Shown piece by piece: positions 1 through 8,491 of a stretch of 64,000 bases of DNA. The position numbers and the translations under genes are program-made. This stretch comes from Flavobacterium frigidarium DSM 17623 (GTDB taxonomy: Bacteria > Bacteroidota > Bacteroidia > Flavobacteriales > Flavobacteriaceae). Position 1 is the stretch's first letter. Every line of letters starts with the position of its first letter. Under the pieces are notes generated by a model. That model was not told where the DNA came from and did no database searches. It saw only the letters and a list, made by a program, of their open reading frames with translations. The stretch is taken from assembly GCF_000425505.1 (NCBI RefSeq), contig NZ_AUDO01000004.1, positions 62,001 to 126,000 of the forward strand, written 5' to 3'.

Positions 1-336
1 ATCACTCAACGTTATCTTGGTGCGTTCCCCTCTATTAGTAGTGTATTCTCTATTACTGAATAATGAAGTGGAAAATATAAAAAAAGAAAAGAGCCCCAGC
101 AATACTAAAAACGAAGCGGCCACAGTCCAACTTTCTTTTGATATAAAAAATGAATTATTACTCTTTTTGATTGCTGCGATTTCTTTTTTTATCTTAAGAT
201 CACTAGAGACAATAATCTTTTGATTTTCTACTATTGGTTCAGGATTTTCATACCAACTATCCCAAAGTACCTGTCCTTTTAAAGTTGACTTTCCTTCTAA
301 AAAAAATTTTATATCTTGATGTAATTCTTCTGGCAT
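1..336 (-). CDS. FecR-family anti-sigma factor, N-terminal part (runs off the window)
   Basis: The reading frame opens at the ATG on the minus strand at 336 and continues open to the window edge, giving 112 codons. The first 65 residues are a cytoplasmic sigma-binding-type segment. Residues about 71-92 are one hydrophobic membrane helix, followed by TNRGERTKITLSD, which is how the periplasmic FecR domain starts in Bacteroidota anti-sigma factors. It lies 112 nt downstream of the ECF sigma gene on the same strand, the usual sigma/anti-sigma order, and normally precedes a SusC-type TonB receptor. Inference: it transduces a signal from an outer-membrane transporter to the neighbouring sigma factor. 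The C-terminal two thirds lie outside the window. Confidence 0.85.
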   Translation of the reverse strand, partial: MPEELHQDIKFFLEGKSTLKGQVLWDSWYENPEPIVENQKIIVSSDLKIKKEIAAIKKSNNSFFISKESWTVAASFLVLLGLFSFFIFSTSLFSNREYTTNRGERTKITLSD

Positions 337-448
337 TATAGTTTGTTTATTGCTTTAATAGTATGTCCCCGAAATTGTAGTTTCTGGTAGGTTTGTAAGG
401 TTACGCTTGTGTTATCAAATAGATATTCACTAAATGAGAAATAGCCTT

Positions 449-1003
449 TTAGTTAAACTCTCCTAAATAGGAACGCATAAACTTAAGCGAGTACGAAATG
501 TGGTATTTGACTGTTTCCATCGAAATATTAAGTTCTTCAGCAATTTCTTTATTGGTATATTGTTTAAACCTACTCATGACAAAAACTTCTTTAGCTTTTT
601 TAGGTAGTAATGAGGTGGCCTTATCAACAGCTTGCTGCAGTTCATCATGAAAGATTGATTCCATAGTGTTGTTACTGTTAACAGTTAATGTATTACTGTC
701 TAAAACTTCTTTTATATATTGATCGGTTATAGTGTGCGCTTTTATATAATCTAAAGTGACATAGCGCACAGAGGTATAGACATAAGCAGAAAATTTCTTT
801 TGAATAACTAAGACTTTGCGTCGTTCCCAAATTGTAGTAAAAACTTCCTGAACAATTTCTTCAGCAATGGGGATAGATTTCATCCTGACACAGACGAATC
901 GAACAAGTAAATCTCGATACCGAAAATACAATTCGTCAAACGCTTTGTCTTTACCTTGTTTTAATAAATCAACAAGCTCTTCATCCATATATTTTTTATA
1001 CAT
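449..1003 (-). CDS. ECF-type RNA polymerase sigma-70 factor
   Basis: A 184-residue protein of usual length for Bacteroidota ECF sigma factors. Region 2 covers roughly residues 20-90 (AFDELYFRYRDLLVRF, then EEIVQEVFTTIWERR). Region 4 covers about 130-180, with a helix-turn-helix KEIAEELNISMETVKYHIS. There is no region 3, as expected for this class. The start gives MYKKYMDEELVDLLKQG, a typical N-terminus. The FecR-like gene follows it on the same strand, so it is probably held inactive at the membrane and released to transcribe a transporter operon outside the window. The family assignment is safe; the target genes are unknown. Confidence 0.93.
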   Translation of the reverse strand: MYKKYMDEELVDLLKQGKDKAFDELYFRYRDLLVRFVCVRMKSIPIAEEIVQEVFTTIWERRKVLVIQKKFSAYVYTSVRYVTLDYIKAHTITDQYIKEVLDSNTLTVNSNNTMESIFHDELQQAVDKATSLLPKKAKEVFVMSRFKQYTNKEIAEELNISMETVKYHISYSLKFMRSYLGEFN

Positions 1004-1639
1004 GACCGTTAGCTTTTTTATTATCTGTTATATAAAAAACATTTTCAGAAAGACTTAACTTGGTAAATAAGTTGTCATGTATTCGTAATTTTAAAAATAA
1101 CATATAATACAATTTATGGTTTTAATATATGTCTTCAAAAGTAACCGCATGGGTAGGTTCTCAAGGTTACGTTTACATTAACAAAATTGAAGGTTTATTA
1201 AACTTTTTCTTAACATTTGAGGAGTTTTACTAAACCTATCAGTCTCACTCCAGTCATTCTCTTTGCTCCAGTGGGCTGCTGCCGTCGGTATGCCTTAATG
1301 ATTAAGGTGTAAGCGAAAAACTGTTTTTCGGCATCCCTACCCTTCGCAGGCACTTCACAGCCCATAAAAAAAACAGCAGCTTGAAAATAAGCAACTGTTA
1401 TTTTTAGGCTGTTCCGTTCCTCAGCTCCACATGTTCATTCCTTGCGTTCGGTCAGGCTTATATAAGCAGGATAAAGCTTCATTACTTTACGCTGCGTGCC
1501 TACGCTCCACTGCATTCCAGCCCTATCCTACTTATAGCCTTCCTTTTATTAATTTGAGTTGGTACTCAAATCTCTTAGATTCATATTTTTCTCTATAAGT
1601 AAGTTTTACTAAAAAGTAACCAAAGATCTGTCAACCAGT
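1004..1639. other. Intergenic region with a GC-richer structured block
   Basis: No convincing gene. About 1228-1545 is clearly richer in GC than its surroundings. It contains small perfect hairpins: CCTTAA-TGA-TTAAGG (1293-1307) and CGAAAAA-CTG-TTTTTCG (1314-1330). It lies just downstream of the topoisomerase gene and could belong to the integrative-element remnant. No ORF, tRNA or known RNA was recognised. Confidence 0.5.
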
Positions 1640-3721
1640 TTATTTTCCTTTCTTCTTTTGGGGAAATATAAAAGAGGTCTCTCCTCCTTCATCCATAGCG
1701 ATAAAAGCATCGAATTTCTTACCTGATTTACTTGTCATTCCTTTTAAGAGACTGGTCTTTCCTTTAGTTATCAATGCTTCCAAATCTACAAGATTGAGTT
1801 GTATGCCGCATATATTTCTGAACTGAACCCAATTACAGTTTTCGTCCTTGCATTTAACCAACTTGTCTCGAAGAATCAATTTTTGGACCTTACATTTTGG
1901 ACTAATAAGCTCCGGTTGTCGCTCTACTTCTATTGCTAAATCAAGTATTTCATGAGTTAAAGACTTTGTATAAGTTTCTATTTCTTTTTGGAAGGTTGCT
2001 AAATTAGATTCATTATTCTCTATCTTTTGCAAAGCTAGTTCCCAGTTTGCAGTCAACATCACATTAGCAATATTTTTGTCTTTTACCAATTCATAGACCT
2101 TTAATCCTTTTGCTGTCGGCAGTAGTAATTTTTTATCGCGTTTAACATATTCCCTGTTAAAAAGTGTTTCAATAATGGCTGCTCTAGTGGCAGGAGTACC
2201 AATTCCTACACCTTGTATTATTTTGCGTTCCTGCTCATTTTCAATCTGATTCCCTGCGTTCTCCATTGCAGATAATAAGCTTGCTTCCGTATAAATACCT
2301 GGTGGTTTGGTTTTCTTTGCTACTATTTTTGCTGTCTTAATCTTTACTTCATCACCAATTTTTAGAGTTGGTAACTCTTGAATTGGATCCTTATCTTCAT
2401 CGCTAAAATCACCTTTGATAACTCTCCAACCAGCATCTAGAATTTTGATTCCTTTTAATCCAAAATCATAGTGTGCAACCTGTAGCACAATGTTTGTTAT
2501 TTCTTTAGTACAAACAGGAGAAACTGACTCTAACAATCGATAGACAATCATTTCATAAATTGCCTTCTCTCTGGCTGATAAAGCCGATGGTATTTTATCG
2601 GTGATCAATATACCATGATGATCGGTCACTTTTAAATCGTTGACGATCCGTTTATTCAACCGGTTCAATTTCATTTTACTAACTATAGCTTTGAATTTCT
2701 CCACCTCTTCTGTTATCCTTATCAACTTAGGAATTTCTTCCCACATGTCCTCAGGAATATATTTACTCCCAGTACGTGGGTAACTAATGAATTTCTTTTC
2801 ATAAAGACTTTGAGCGATATTGAGCGTTTCTTCGGCTGTTAGACTTAACCTTGTGTTAGCCTCTTTCTGTAATGCAGTAAGATCAAATAATAATGGTGAC
2901 TGCTCACTTATGGTTTTGGTTTCTGTGTCTATTACTGAAGCCTTTCCATGCTTAAATACTGTTTTCAATACATACTCAGCCTTTTTAACTTCATCCCATT
3001 TAAGTGTAGAAAGACTTTTAAAATCAACGTACTCTTTGTTATGCTCCAATTCAATTTGCCAATAGTCTTCAATTTTGAATGACTGATTTTCTAAAAAACG
3101 TTTGCAAATTAATGCTAATGTTGGAGTTTGAACCCGACCCAGCGAAAAAATACTACTTCCACTCGTAACAGTTAGTGCTTGCGATGCATTGATTCCTACT
3201 AACCAATCTGCACGACTCCTTCCTACTCCCGCATCATGCAAACTATCAAAGTCTTTTCCTGATTTTAGATTTTCAAATCCATTAAGAATTGCCTTTTCGG
3301 TTAACGAACTAATCCATAATCGTTCGAAAGGTTTAGAGCAGTTTAAATATTCATAGATGTATCGAAAAATAAGCTCTCCCTCTCGTCCTGCATCGGTAGC
3401 CACAATTATACTATCGCAGTTTTTAAATAGTTGATCAATTGTTTTGAGTTGTTTCAATGCCCTAAGATCACGAGTATAAGTCTTGTCTTTTTTTACTTTA
3501 CGTACTGTCAATAAGAATGGATTAGGCAGTATAGGCAAAGCTTCTCTTTGAAACCCACTAATTCCATAATCTTCCGGCATAGCTAAAGCCACTAAATGCC
3601 CGAACGCCCAGGTTACCTGATATCCATTTCCCATCAAGTAACCTTCTTTCTTTTCTGTAGCTCCTAACAAGAGAGCAATCTCCCGAGCAACACTTGGTTT
3701 TTCTGCAATTACTACTTTCAT
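1640..3721 (-). CDS. topB: Type IA DNA topoisomerase III (Exc-like, mobile-element copy)
   Basis: 693 residues, full length for the TopB family. The N-terminal Toprim domain starts KVVIAEKPSVAREIA and has the metal-binding ATDAGREGELIFR at about 108-120. SLGRVQTPTLALICKR follows at about 193-208. The catalytic tyrosine is Tyr314 in FISYPRTGSKY. A short Cys-containing tail (CKDENCNWVQF) ends the protein. The enzyme cuts one DNA strand and passes another, decatenating DNA. In CTnDOT-type elements the exc gene at the end of the excision operon encodes such a topoisomerase. The neighbours here (DUF3945 protein, HTH protein, RteC) match that context, so this is probably an element-borne Exc rather than the housekeeping TopB. 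Confidence 0.93.
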   Translation of the reverse strand: MKVVIAEKPSVAREIALLLGATEKKEGYLMGNGYQVTWAFGHLVALAMPEDYGISGFQREALPILPNPFLLTVRKVKKDKTYTRDLRALKQLKTIDQLFKNCDSIIVATDAGREGELIFRYIYEYLNCSKPFERLWISSLTEKAILNGFENLKSGKDFDSLHDAGVGRSRADWLVGINASQALTVTSGSSIFSLGRVQTPTLALICKRFLENQSFKIEDYWQIELEHNKEYVDFKSLSTLKWDEVKKAEYVLKTVFKHGKASVIDTETKTISEQSPLLFDLTALQKEANTRLSLTAEETLNIAQSLYEKKFISYPRTGSKYIPEDMWEEIPKLIRITEEVEKFKAIVSKMKLNRLNKRIVNDLKVTDHHGILITDKIPSALSAREKAIYEMIVYRLLESVSPVCTKEITNIVLQVAHYDFGLKGIKILDAGWRVIKGDFSDEDKDPIQELPTLKIGDEVKIKTAKIVAKKTKPPGIYTEASLLSAMENAGNQIENEQERKIIQGVGIGTPATRAAIIETLFNREYVKRDKKLLLPTAKGLKVYELVKDKNIANVMLTANWELALQKIENNESNLATFQKEIETYTKSLTHEILDLAIEVERQPELISPKCKVQKLILRDKLVKCKDENCNWVQFRNICGIQLNLVDLEALITKGKTSLLKGMTSKSGKKFDAFIAMDEGGETSFIFPQKKKGK

Positions 3722-3742
3722 CTGAACAAGTCTTTAGCATAA

Positions 3743-4780
3743 TTACATTTTTCGCCCTTTTGATTTGGCCTCTTTGGGTTTCTCTTGTTGTTCTTGCTGC
3801 TTTTCCGTTTCAGGGCTACTTTGTTTGCTTTTATGAGGCTCTTTACTATTTTTAGTCGCCTCGTTGGTTTTACCATCAGAATTGACAGCAACTTGGGTTT
3901 TACTCTCCTCTTTTGGTTGTGCTTTCTCTTTTACTTTATTGGGATTGTCAAAAGAAAAACCTGTTTTTCCTGTATCTTTATCAAATGTGATGTATCCTTG
4001 GTATTCTTTGCCTTTCTTATCAACCAATCCACTGACATAAACCGTTTGTCCTTCCTTAAATTTTTCAAATTGCGCAGTATCCAATTCTTTCCCTCGAAAA
4101 GCTTTTGGAGCTTCAATATCTTGCTTTTCTATTTGCTTGTTACTAGTTCCTCTATCGAACAAAAACTCAACATATCGCTTATCTGCATTAAACTGTACCG
4201 AAGCATTAAATGGTTCTCCCTTTTTTGAAATCATACCTTCTAAATACAAAGGTTTTCCTTCTGACAATGTATGTTTTTGTTGATCATCAAGCTTAATGCC
4301 TTTTATTTCTTCTGGAATTTTTACGAGGGTTGTACGTAGCGCAATGAGCTCATTAGTCAATTTGTCTATGCTTATAATTGATGGAATTGTTTCTCCTGTT
4401 TTGGGATTTGTCAAATCAACCACTCGCCCCATATTTCCATTTTTAAGCAAATTATCTTTGTCTTCCTTTGTAAATTCATGACCAAAGAATTTAAAATGCA
4501 GCTGAGGTTCTTTTCGAATTCCGTGGATTGCCAATACTACATGGCCATCTTCTTTTGCTTGTAGCGATAGCCTAGCATCCATTTTAGTAATTGATGTCCC
4601 TAAATCAAGAGTAACAGGAACTAATTCATTTGTTTTGTAGCCTTTTAGTAAAGGTTCAAGGACATTCATTTTTTCAAGTCGTTCTTTAGACAAACCAAGA
4701 TTAGACATTGACTTCCAATCGATTTGCTCTAGTTTGTAACGGTTTTCTCCCGCATCTGTTGCGTTCTGTGTTGCTTCCAT
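3743..4780 (-). CDS. DUF4099/DUF3945 domain protein of integrative elements
   Basis: 345 residues with no signal peptide. Residues about 17-110 resemble DUF4099 (DWKSMSNLGLSKERLEKMN). Two DUF3945-type units follow: one around 165-215 (TLSEGKPLYLEGMISKKGEPF) and a second around 235-280 (FKEGQTVYVSGLVDKKGKEY). The last 60 residues are a low-complexity K/E/Q tail. Such proteins are common in Bacteroidota conjugative elements next to topB; their biochemical role is unknown. The gene ends 21 nt before topB starts, so the two are probably co-transcribed. By position it corresponds to the third gene of the CTnDOT excision operon. Confidence 0.8.
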   Translation of the reverse strand: MEATQNATDAGENRYKLEQIDWKSMSNLGLSKERLEKMNVLEPLLKGYKTNELVPVTLDLGTSITKMDARLSLQAKEDGHVVLAIHGIRKEPQLHFKFFGHEFTKEDKDNLLKNGNMGRVVDLTNPKTGETIPSIISIDKLTNELIALRTTLVKIPEEIKGIKLDDQQKHTLSEGKPLYLEGMISKKGEPFNASVQFNADKRYVEFLFDRGTSNKQIEKQDIEAPKAFRGKELDTAQFEKFKEGQTVYVSGLVDKKGKEYQGYITFDKDTGKTGFSFDNPNKVKEKAQPKEESKTQVAVNSDGKTNEATKNSKEPHKSKQSSPETEKQQEQQEKPKEAKSKGRKM

Positions 4781-4856
4781 AATTCTTGTTTTTTAATAGT
4801 TGGTAATATAATTTTAACTGCTTAATAGGCTACTTAGATGGATTTAGTATTCAGAA

Positions 4857-5069
4857 TTACTTCTTAAAATCAGAAAAAAAATCGGAGAATAAATCACCTT
4901 GTTTATCTACACGTTTAAAATCTTTCACTCCAATTTCGGAAACATCCGCTGCAAGTTTAGCTGAGCGTGTTTTTGTCTTTTCTCTAGATTCGGTTTTGGC
5001 AAGTTCAGTTTTTTCTGTTTTCGAAAAACTACCTTTTTTGTTCAAATTATTATTTACATCTCTTTTCAT
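4857..5069 (-). CDS. Small lysine-rich hypothetical protein of the excision module
   Basis: 70 residues, strongly charged (many Lys and Glu) with no membrane segment. The C-terminus GDLFSDFFSDFKK is amphipathic. It lies between the HTH gene (56 nt away) and the DUF3945 gene (76 nt away) on the same strand, so it is likely part of the same operon. No family is recognised. It is kept as a gene because of its position, strand and lack of a competing frame. Confidence 0.5.
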   Translation of the reverse strand: MKRDVNNNLNKKGSFSKTEKTELAKTESREKTKTRSAKLAADVSEIGVKDFKRVDKQGDLFSDFFSDFKK

Positions 5070-5125
5070 AACTTTTCCATTTAAAAATTAATTTATTCGA
5101 AAGTAACTAGATATAAAATAGAGGG

Positions 5126-5464
5126 TTACGCCTTGGCATCTATAGGAATACCATGTCTTAAATTGTCCTTGCACCTTTCAAAGGGAGCATTAAAGCTATC
5201 TCGTATAAATTGATGCACATCTGATAATTTATAGTAGATCTTACCACTAATTGAGTAGTAAGGAAGTTTTCCCGAGGATCTATAGCGCTGTAAAGACCGA
5301 TTACTAATTTTTAACATTTGTAGAAGGTCTTGGTTGTCCAGCAACTCTTCTCCATCAATTTTGTTTCTGCTTTTTTGAACATCATTGATTTGATCATTCA
5401 TTAAATCAAATCGATCCATGATTCGTTCCATCCAACTTAAAAATTCCATTCTATCAATATTCAT
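5126..5464 (-). CDS. Excisionase-like helix-turn-helix protein
   Basis: 112 residues. The C-terminal half (about 43-92) is a MerR/excisionase-type winged HTH: LLQMLKISNRSLQRYRSSG, then LPYYSISGKIYYKLSDV. The N-terminal 40 residues are helical (WMERIMDRFDLMNDQI). Proteins of this form (Xis2d-like) bend DNA at the att sites of CTnDOT-family elements and head their excision operon. Here it heads a run of four same-strand genes ending in topB. RteC, the known activator of that operon in CTnDOT, is encoded just upstream. Function by family and context; no integrase is nearby. Confidence 0.8.
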   Translation of the reverse strand: MNIDRMEFLSWMERIMDRFDLMNDQINDVQKSRNKIDGEELLDNQDLLQMLKISNRSLQRYRSSGKLPYYSISGKIYYKLSDVHQFIRDSFNAPFERCKDNLRHGIPIDAKA

Positions 5465-6053
5465 ATCGGTTTACTTTAAAAATTGTACACTTACTTACTG
5501 ATCTAGTGCAAATTTGTAAATGATTTAAGTAAAATTCTGCCAAGAACAACCAATTGAAAAACATTTTTTTAGTAATTCAATTAATAACACTATAGCAAGC
5601 TACATGAGCTAATAGTCAAAATTCACAGGACATTCAGGACTTAATGAAAAATGGAATACGGTTTTACCAATTGGTAATTATGGGCAAAAAAAAGCAGCGT
5701 AGAGAAACACTGTTTATGTAATACTTTGAATGTCCAGTCTTGAAATAAGGATGCATAAAATTTATCTTTATTACAGGAGATTAACTGAACCGTTACCACA
5801 ACATATACCAAAGAAATGCACCATGTCTTTTAAATTATATAAAATAAAAGGAGGAAAGATATGTACCAGTTTCTGAGGTAACTCAAGGATACAATAATCA
5901 TAGTTACAGCACAGTTCCTAAGTGGTTGTTTAAATTCGGTAAATTTGATTGGGAGCATTAAATATAATTTGATAATTTCACCACTATATGAACTAATTGA
6001 CTTTAAGCCAATAGTAAAACTACTGGACAAGCAGAAGTATCTTTTGATATTTT
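5465..6053. other. Intergenic region upstream of the excision operon
   Basis: 589 nt between the RteC gene and the excisionase-like gene. The short frames inside it (5830-6030 minus, 5945-6202 plus) have no recognisable product, and the plus-strand frame overlaps rteC. It holds the palindrome described separately and should contain the promoter of the minus-strand operon. Confidence 0.5.
5664..5677. promoter_or_regulatory. 14-bp perfect palindrome, possible RteC operator
   Basis: TTACCAATTGGTAA is perfectly self-complementary and lies about 200 nt upstream of the excisionase-like gene. A related half, ACCAATTG, occurs near 5549. RteC is known to bind inverted repeats upstream of the CTnDOT excision operon, so this is a candidate site. 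The role is inferred from position only. Confidence 0.4.
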
Positions 6054-6905
6054 TTATAAATCTTTATCCATGTAATGATCTAAAGAAGATTTTAGCTGGT
6101 CTAAAAATAAAGTGCGATTACCTGCGCGGTCTTTCATCCTATGAAATGCATGATGGATATCTCCCAATTGGACACGAAATAACAGTTGAAAAACTAAAGT
6201 AATTTTACGGATTCCGACTTTTCCATTAGAAATTGCTCCTGATGCGTAAAGGGCGTAAATTAATTCTATCAGTGCATTTTTGGATTCAGTCCAAAAAAAA
6301 TCTTTGGTAGATTCGGCACTCTTTAATTCGATACCTAACTTATCTACAGGATTTATTTTTATAATTAAATAGTTATAAAGCAGTTCATCCGCTATTATAC
6401 GGGAAACTTTGTAATCATAATATGTAGAAAATTGGGTATCAATCTCAAAGATAAAACTGTTAAGTCCCATATTAAAATTTATTTTTCCTAATTTAAAAAA
6501 CTCGTGATCTTTATCTGTTCGTCCAGAGCGATAATACCGGTAAAAATCAGAATTACAGATATTGTGCTTATATTCCTGCTTTAGCTGTTGTAATTCATGG
6601 GAAAAATACTTATTGTACATCTTTCCTGTACTCACCGGACAAGAGGTTTCTATTCTGTACACCTTGTTGTAATAGATTAATTTACCTAGTACTTGCGGTT
6701 TTATGATTCTGAAAAACTCAATTTCTTCATTTTCATTTATAAATTGATGATTCAACATACGTTTTTTCATATCAGAAAGTAAATCCTGAAGAAAAATTAT
6801 CATCCGATAGGATTCATTAATAACATGAACTGATTCCAAACTAATTTCTTGTTCTTTTTTCAGTACTCTATAAAGAGCATCCTTGTAAGTAGACTCCATA
6901 ATCAT
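6054..6905 (-). CDS. rteC: RteC-family regulator of element excision
   Basis: 283 residues, usual RteC length. Conserved RteC-type segments are visible: YFSHELQQLKQEYKHN, then DFYRYYRSGRTDKDHEFF, and C-terminal KNALIELIYALYASGAI with GDIHHAFHRMKDRAGNRT. No classical HTH is obvious; in CTnDOT, RteC folds into two helical domains, the second being the DNA-binding one. It activates the excision operon there, and here the matching operon lies immediately downstream on the same strand. The start may be ATG 6905 or ATG 6899 (MESTYKD). The usual partners rteA, rteB and tetQ are absent, consistent with a truncated element. Confidence 0.88.
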   Translation of the reverse strand: MIMESTYKDALYRVLKKEQEISLESVHVINESYRMIIFLQDLLSDMKKRMLNHQFINENEEIEFFRIIKPQVLGKLIYYNKVYRIETSCPVSTGKMYNKYFSHELQQLKQEYKHNICNSDFYRYYRSGRTDKDHEFFKLGKINFNMGLNSFIFEIDTQFSTYYDYKVSRIIADELLYNYLIIKINPVDKLGIELKSAESTKDFFWTESKNALIELIYALYASGAISNGKVGIRKITLVFQLLFRVQLGDIHHAFHRMKDRAGNRTLFLDQLKSSLDHYMDKDL

Positions 6906-7232
6906 AATAATTGATAATTAATTTATTTGTATATTTCATTACAGACAGCATTAAATGATTCAATCGCTTTTTCAAACATCTATTTAAATATTAGTTGTCA
7001 ATATCTTTCTTCATTTGGCAATTGATTTGTAATCATTTTACAAAGTATTCATAAGTTCCATCACGTAATTATCTCTTGCCTGAACATAGAATACTTTTGC
7101 TAATATCCTAGCCCCTCTTTTCATTTTTTCAAATCAGGGTGACACTCAAAAATCTATTTTTTGATGTTGCAAATGATTAGCTCTCTTTATGGTTTGAAAG
7201 AACAGTTGCCTATACAGCTGGTATTCTTTTAC
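6906..7232. other. No gene seen; probable eroded tail of the PLP-enzyme gene
   Basis: All frames are closed by frequent stops. It lies directly downstream of the recognisable part of the PLP-enzyme pseudogene and is about the length of its missing C-terminal third, but no residue pattern of the family could be read with confidence. Confidence 0.35.
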
Positions 7233-7855
7233 CTATTTATAATCCAAACCTATTAGTTCTATGGTAGATGCATAATCCCCAAACATGGAATATACTCCAT
7301 CAGCCAAATATCAGGCTTTAATTCATTTGGTATTTAATTGTTTGATTTTATCTTCTGACATTTCCAAATTGCTATGTCGCATCATTTCCACTAAAATTTC
7401 CCTTATCATTAAAACTGACAGTCTTTTTGTACACTCCTATGAACTTGATCATCCATTATAACGGAATCTCCATATCTTAACAATTTTGGAAAAACAGTTT
7501 TTTATGCTAATGTACTGTTCATTGTAATTATAGGAGGTATATCATACACTAATTCAATTTTTGGCTCTAGTTCACTGTACAGCGGATGTGAAATATATGA
7601 CTTTGAAATTGGGAACTGTGTACAATAATTGTTTATGGCTGCTATTGCGGCCTCTTTCATCCGAATATCTTGTTCGAGTCCCAAGTAACCGGTTGTTCCA
7701 AAATGAAACATTTCCTTTCCTTTAATTTGTATTGTCCTACCTGTCAATTTTTTGTCTTCTGCATATAGATGTAGTACTCCTTCTTTTTTTGGTCCTGATA
7801 AAACCTCATGGACTGTGTCAATATAATTATTGTGCTTGATATTTGCCATTTTCAA
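7233..7855 (-). pseudogene. Eroded class I/II aminotransferase-fold PLP enzyme (oxononanoate synthase/KBL-like)
   Basis: An intact frame (7502-7855, 117 residues) encodes the N-terminus of this family: FHFGTTGYLGLEQDIRMKEA, ISHPLYSELEP, IITMNSTLA. It then stops, but the downstream DNA still encodes the expected continuation in other frames: GDSVIMDDQVHRSVQ (about 7412-7480), VEMMRHSNLEMSEDKI (about 7325-7391) and LADGVYSMFGDYAS (about 7250-7310). At least two or three frameshifts or stops therefore separate the pieces. The catalytic-lysine region was not found. Intact relatives are about 400 residues and condense an acyl-CoA with an amino acid. This copy cannot make a working enzyme. It lies beside the RteC gene at the edge of the element remnant. 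Confidence 0.8.
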
Positions 7856-7936
7856 ATTGTTTAAGTTGTATTAAAAATAAGATATCTAAAATTCATTATA
7901 AAAATTGAAAGTTATTTCATCTAAAGCCTCAAAACT

Positions 7937-8012
7937 CCCAATATAACAAGTCATAGTCCCGAATTGACAACTAAAACATCCAAATTGCAACAAATAATCC
8001 CAAATTGGCAAG
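7937..8012. repeat. Four phased direct repeats (about 21-bp period), likely activator sites
   Basis: Four copies of a CCCNAATTGNCAAG-like unit: CCCAATATAACAAG (7937), CCCGAATTGACAAC (7958), TCCAAATTGCAAC (7979) and CCCAAATTGGCAAG (7999). The steps are 21, 21 and 20 bp, two helical turns, so all copies face the same side of the DNA. The last copy ends about 20 bp before a TACTTTTG box. This layout suits cooperative binding of a regulator at the promoter of the genes at 8071 and 8492. Confidence 0.6.
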
Positions 8013-8033
8013 TGTCTTATTAATAGATGTTTA

Positions 8034-8041
8034 TACTTTTG
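8034..8041 (+). promoter_or_regulatory. Candidate -7 box TACTTTTG
   Basis: Matches the Bacteroidota -7 consensus TAnnTTTG, 29 nt before the ATG at 8071. No -33 TTG lies at the ideal distance (nearest 26 nt upstream), which fits a promoter needing an activator at the adjacent phased repeats. Confidence 0.5.
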
Positions 8042-8070
8042 TTAAATTAGAAAATTTAAATCCATAAAAC

Positions 8071-8454
8071 ATGATTGCAGCACATGATTTTTATGAGAAT
8101 GATTTTGCCAGATTTTGGATCTCTGGGGGCATTCTCTTTTTTGAATATAAACCTAATACTATTATTGATTTAAGGGTGGCCCAGAGCGTTGTAACCGATA
8201 GAATTCATTTTCAAAACGAATTTACTTATCCAATTTTATGTGACATTAGAGGTGTTGTAGCTACTGAGAAAGCTGGAAGAGATCATTTAGCACAGTCGGG
8301 CTCTATTTTGACGCAAGCAGTAGCACTAATTGTACATGAAAAAGTTTCCTTAATTATTAGTACTTTTTATGTAGAGATTAGTAAGCCTTCTGTACCCACT
8401 CAAATTTTCACTAAAGAAGATGACGCTTTAATTTATCTAAAAGGGTTTGTTTAG
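8071..8454 (+). CDS. Small STAS/SpoIIAA-like hypothetical protein
   Basis: 127 residues, no signal peptide or membrane helix. The pattern fits the Bacteroidota family resembling SpoIIAA/STAS folds: a strand FARFWISGGILFFEYKP, then YPILCDIRGVVATEKAGRDHL, then AVALIVHEKVSLIISTFYVEISKPSVP and a closing FTKEDDALIYL. The enzymatic role is unknown; such proteins often accompany regulators. It is followed after 37 nt by an AraC-type gene on the same strand, and it sits behind a promoter with phased operator-like repeats. The fold call is by eye and moderate. Confidence 0.65.
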   Translation: MIAAHDFYENDFARFWISGGILFFEYKPNTIIDLRVAQSVVTDRIHFQNEFTYPILCDIRGVVATEKAGRDHLAQSGSILTQAVALIVHEKVSLIISTFYVEISKPSVPTQIFTKEDDALIYLKGFV

Positions 8455-8491
8455 CGTTTAGTGTAAGATAAAAAATTAAAAGTTGAATCTT

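Noticed and set aside
5945..6202. 85-codon plus-strand frame
   Set aside because: It overlaps the 3' end of rteC in antisense and has no recognisable product.
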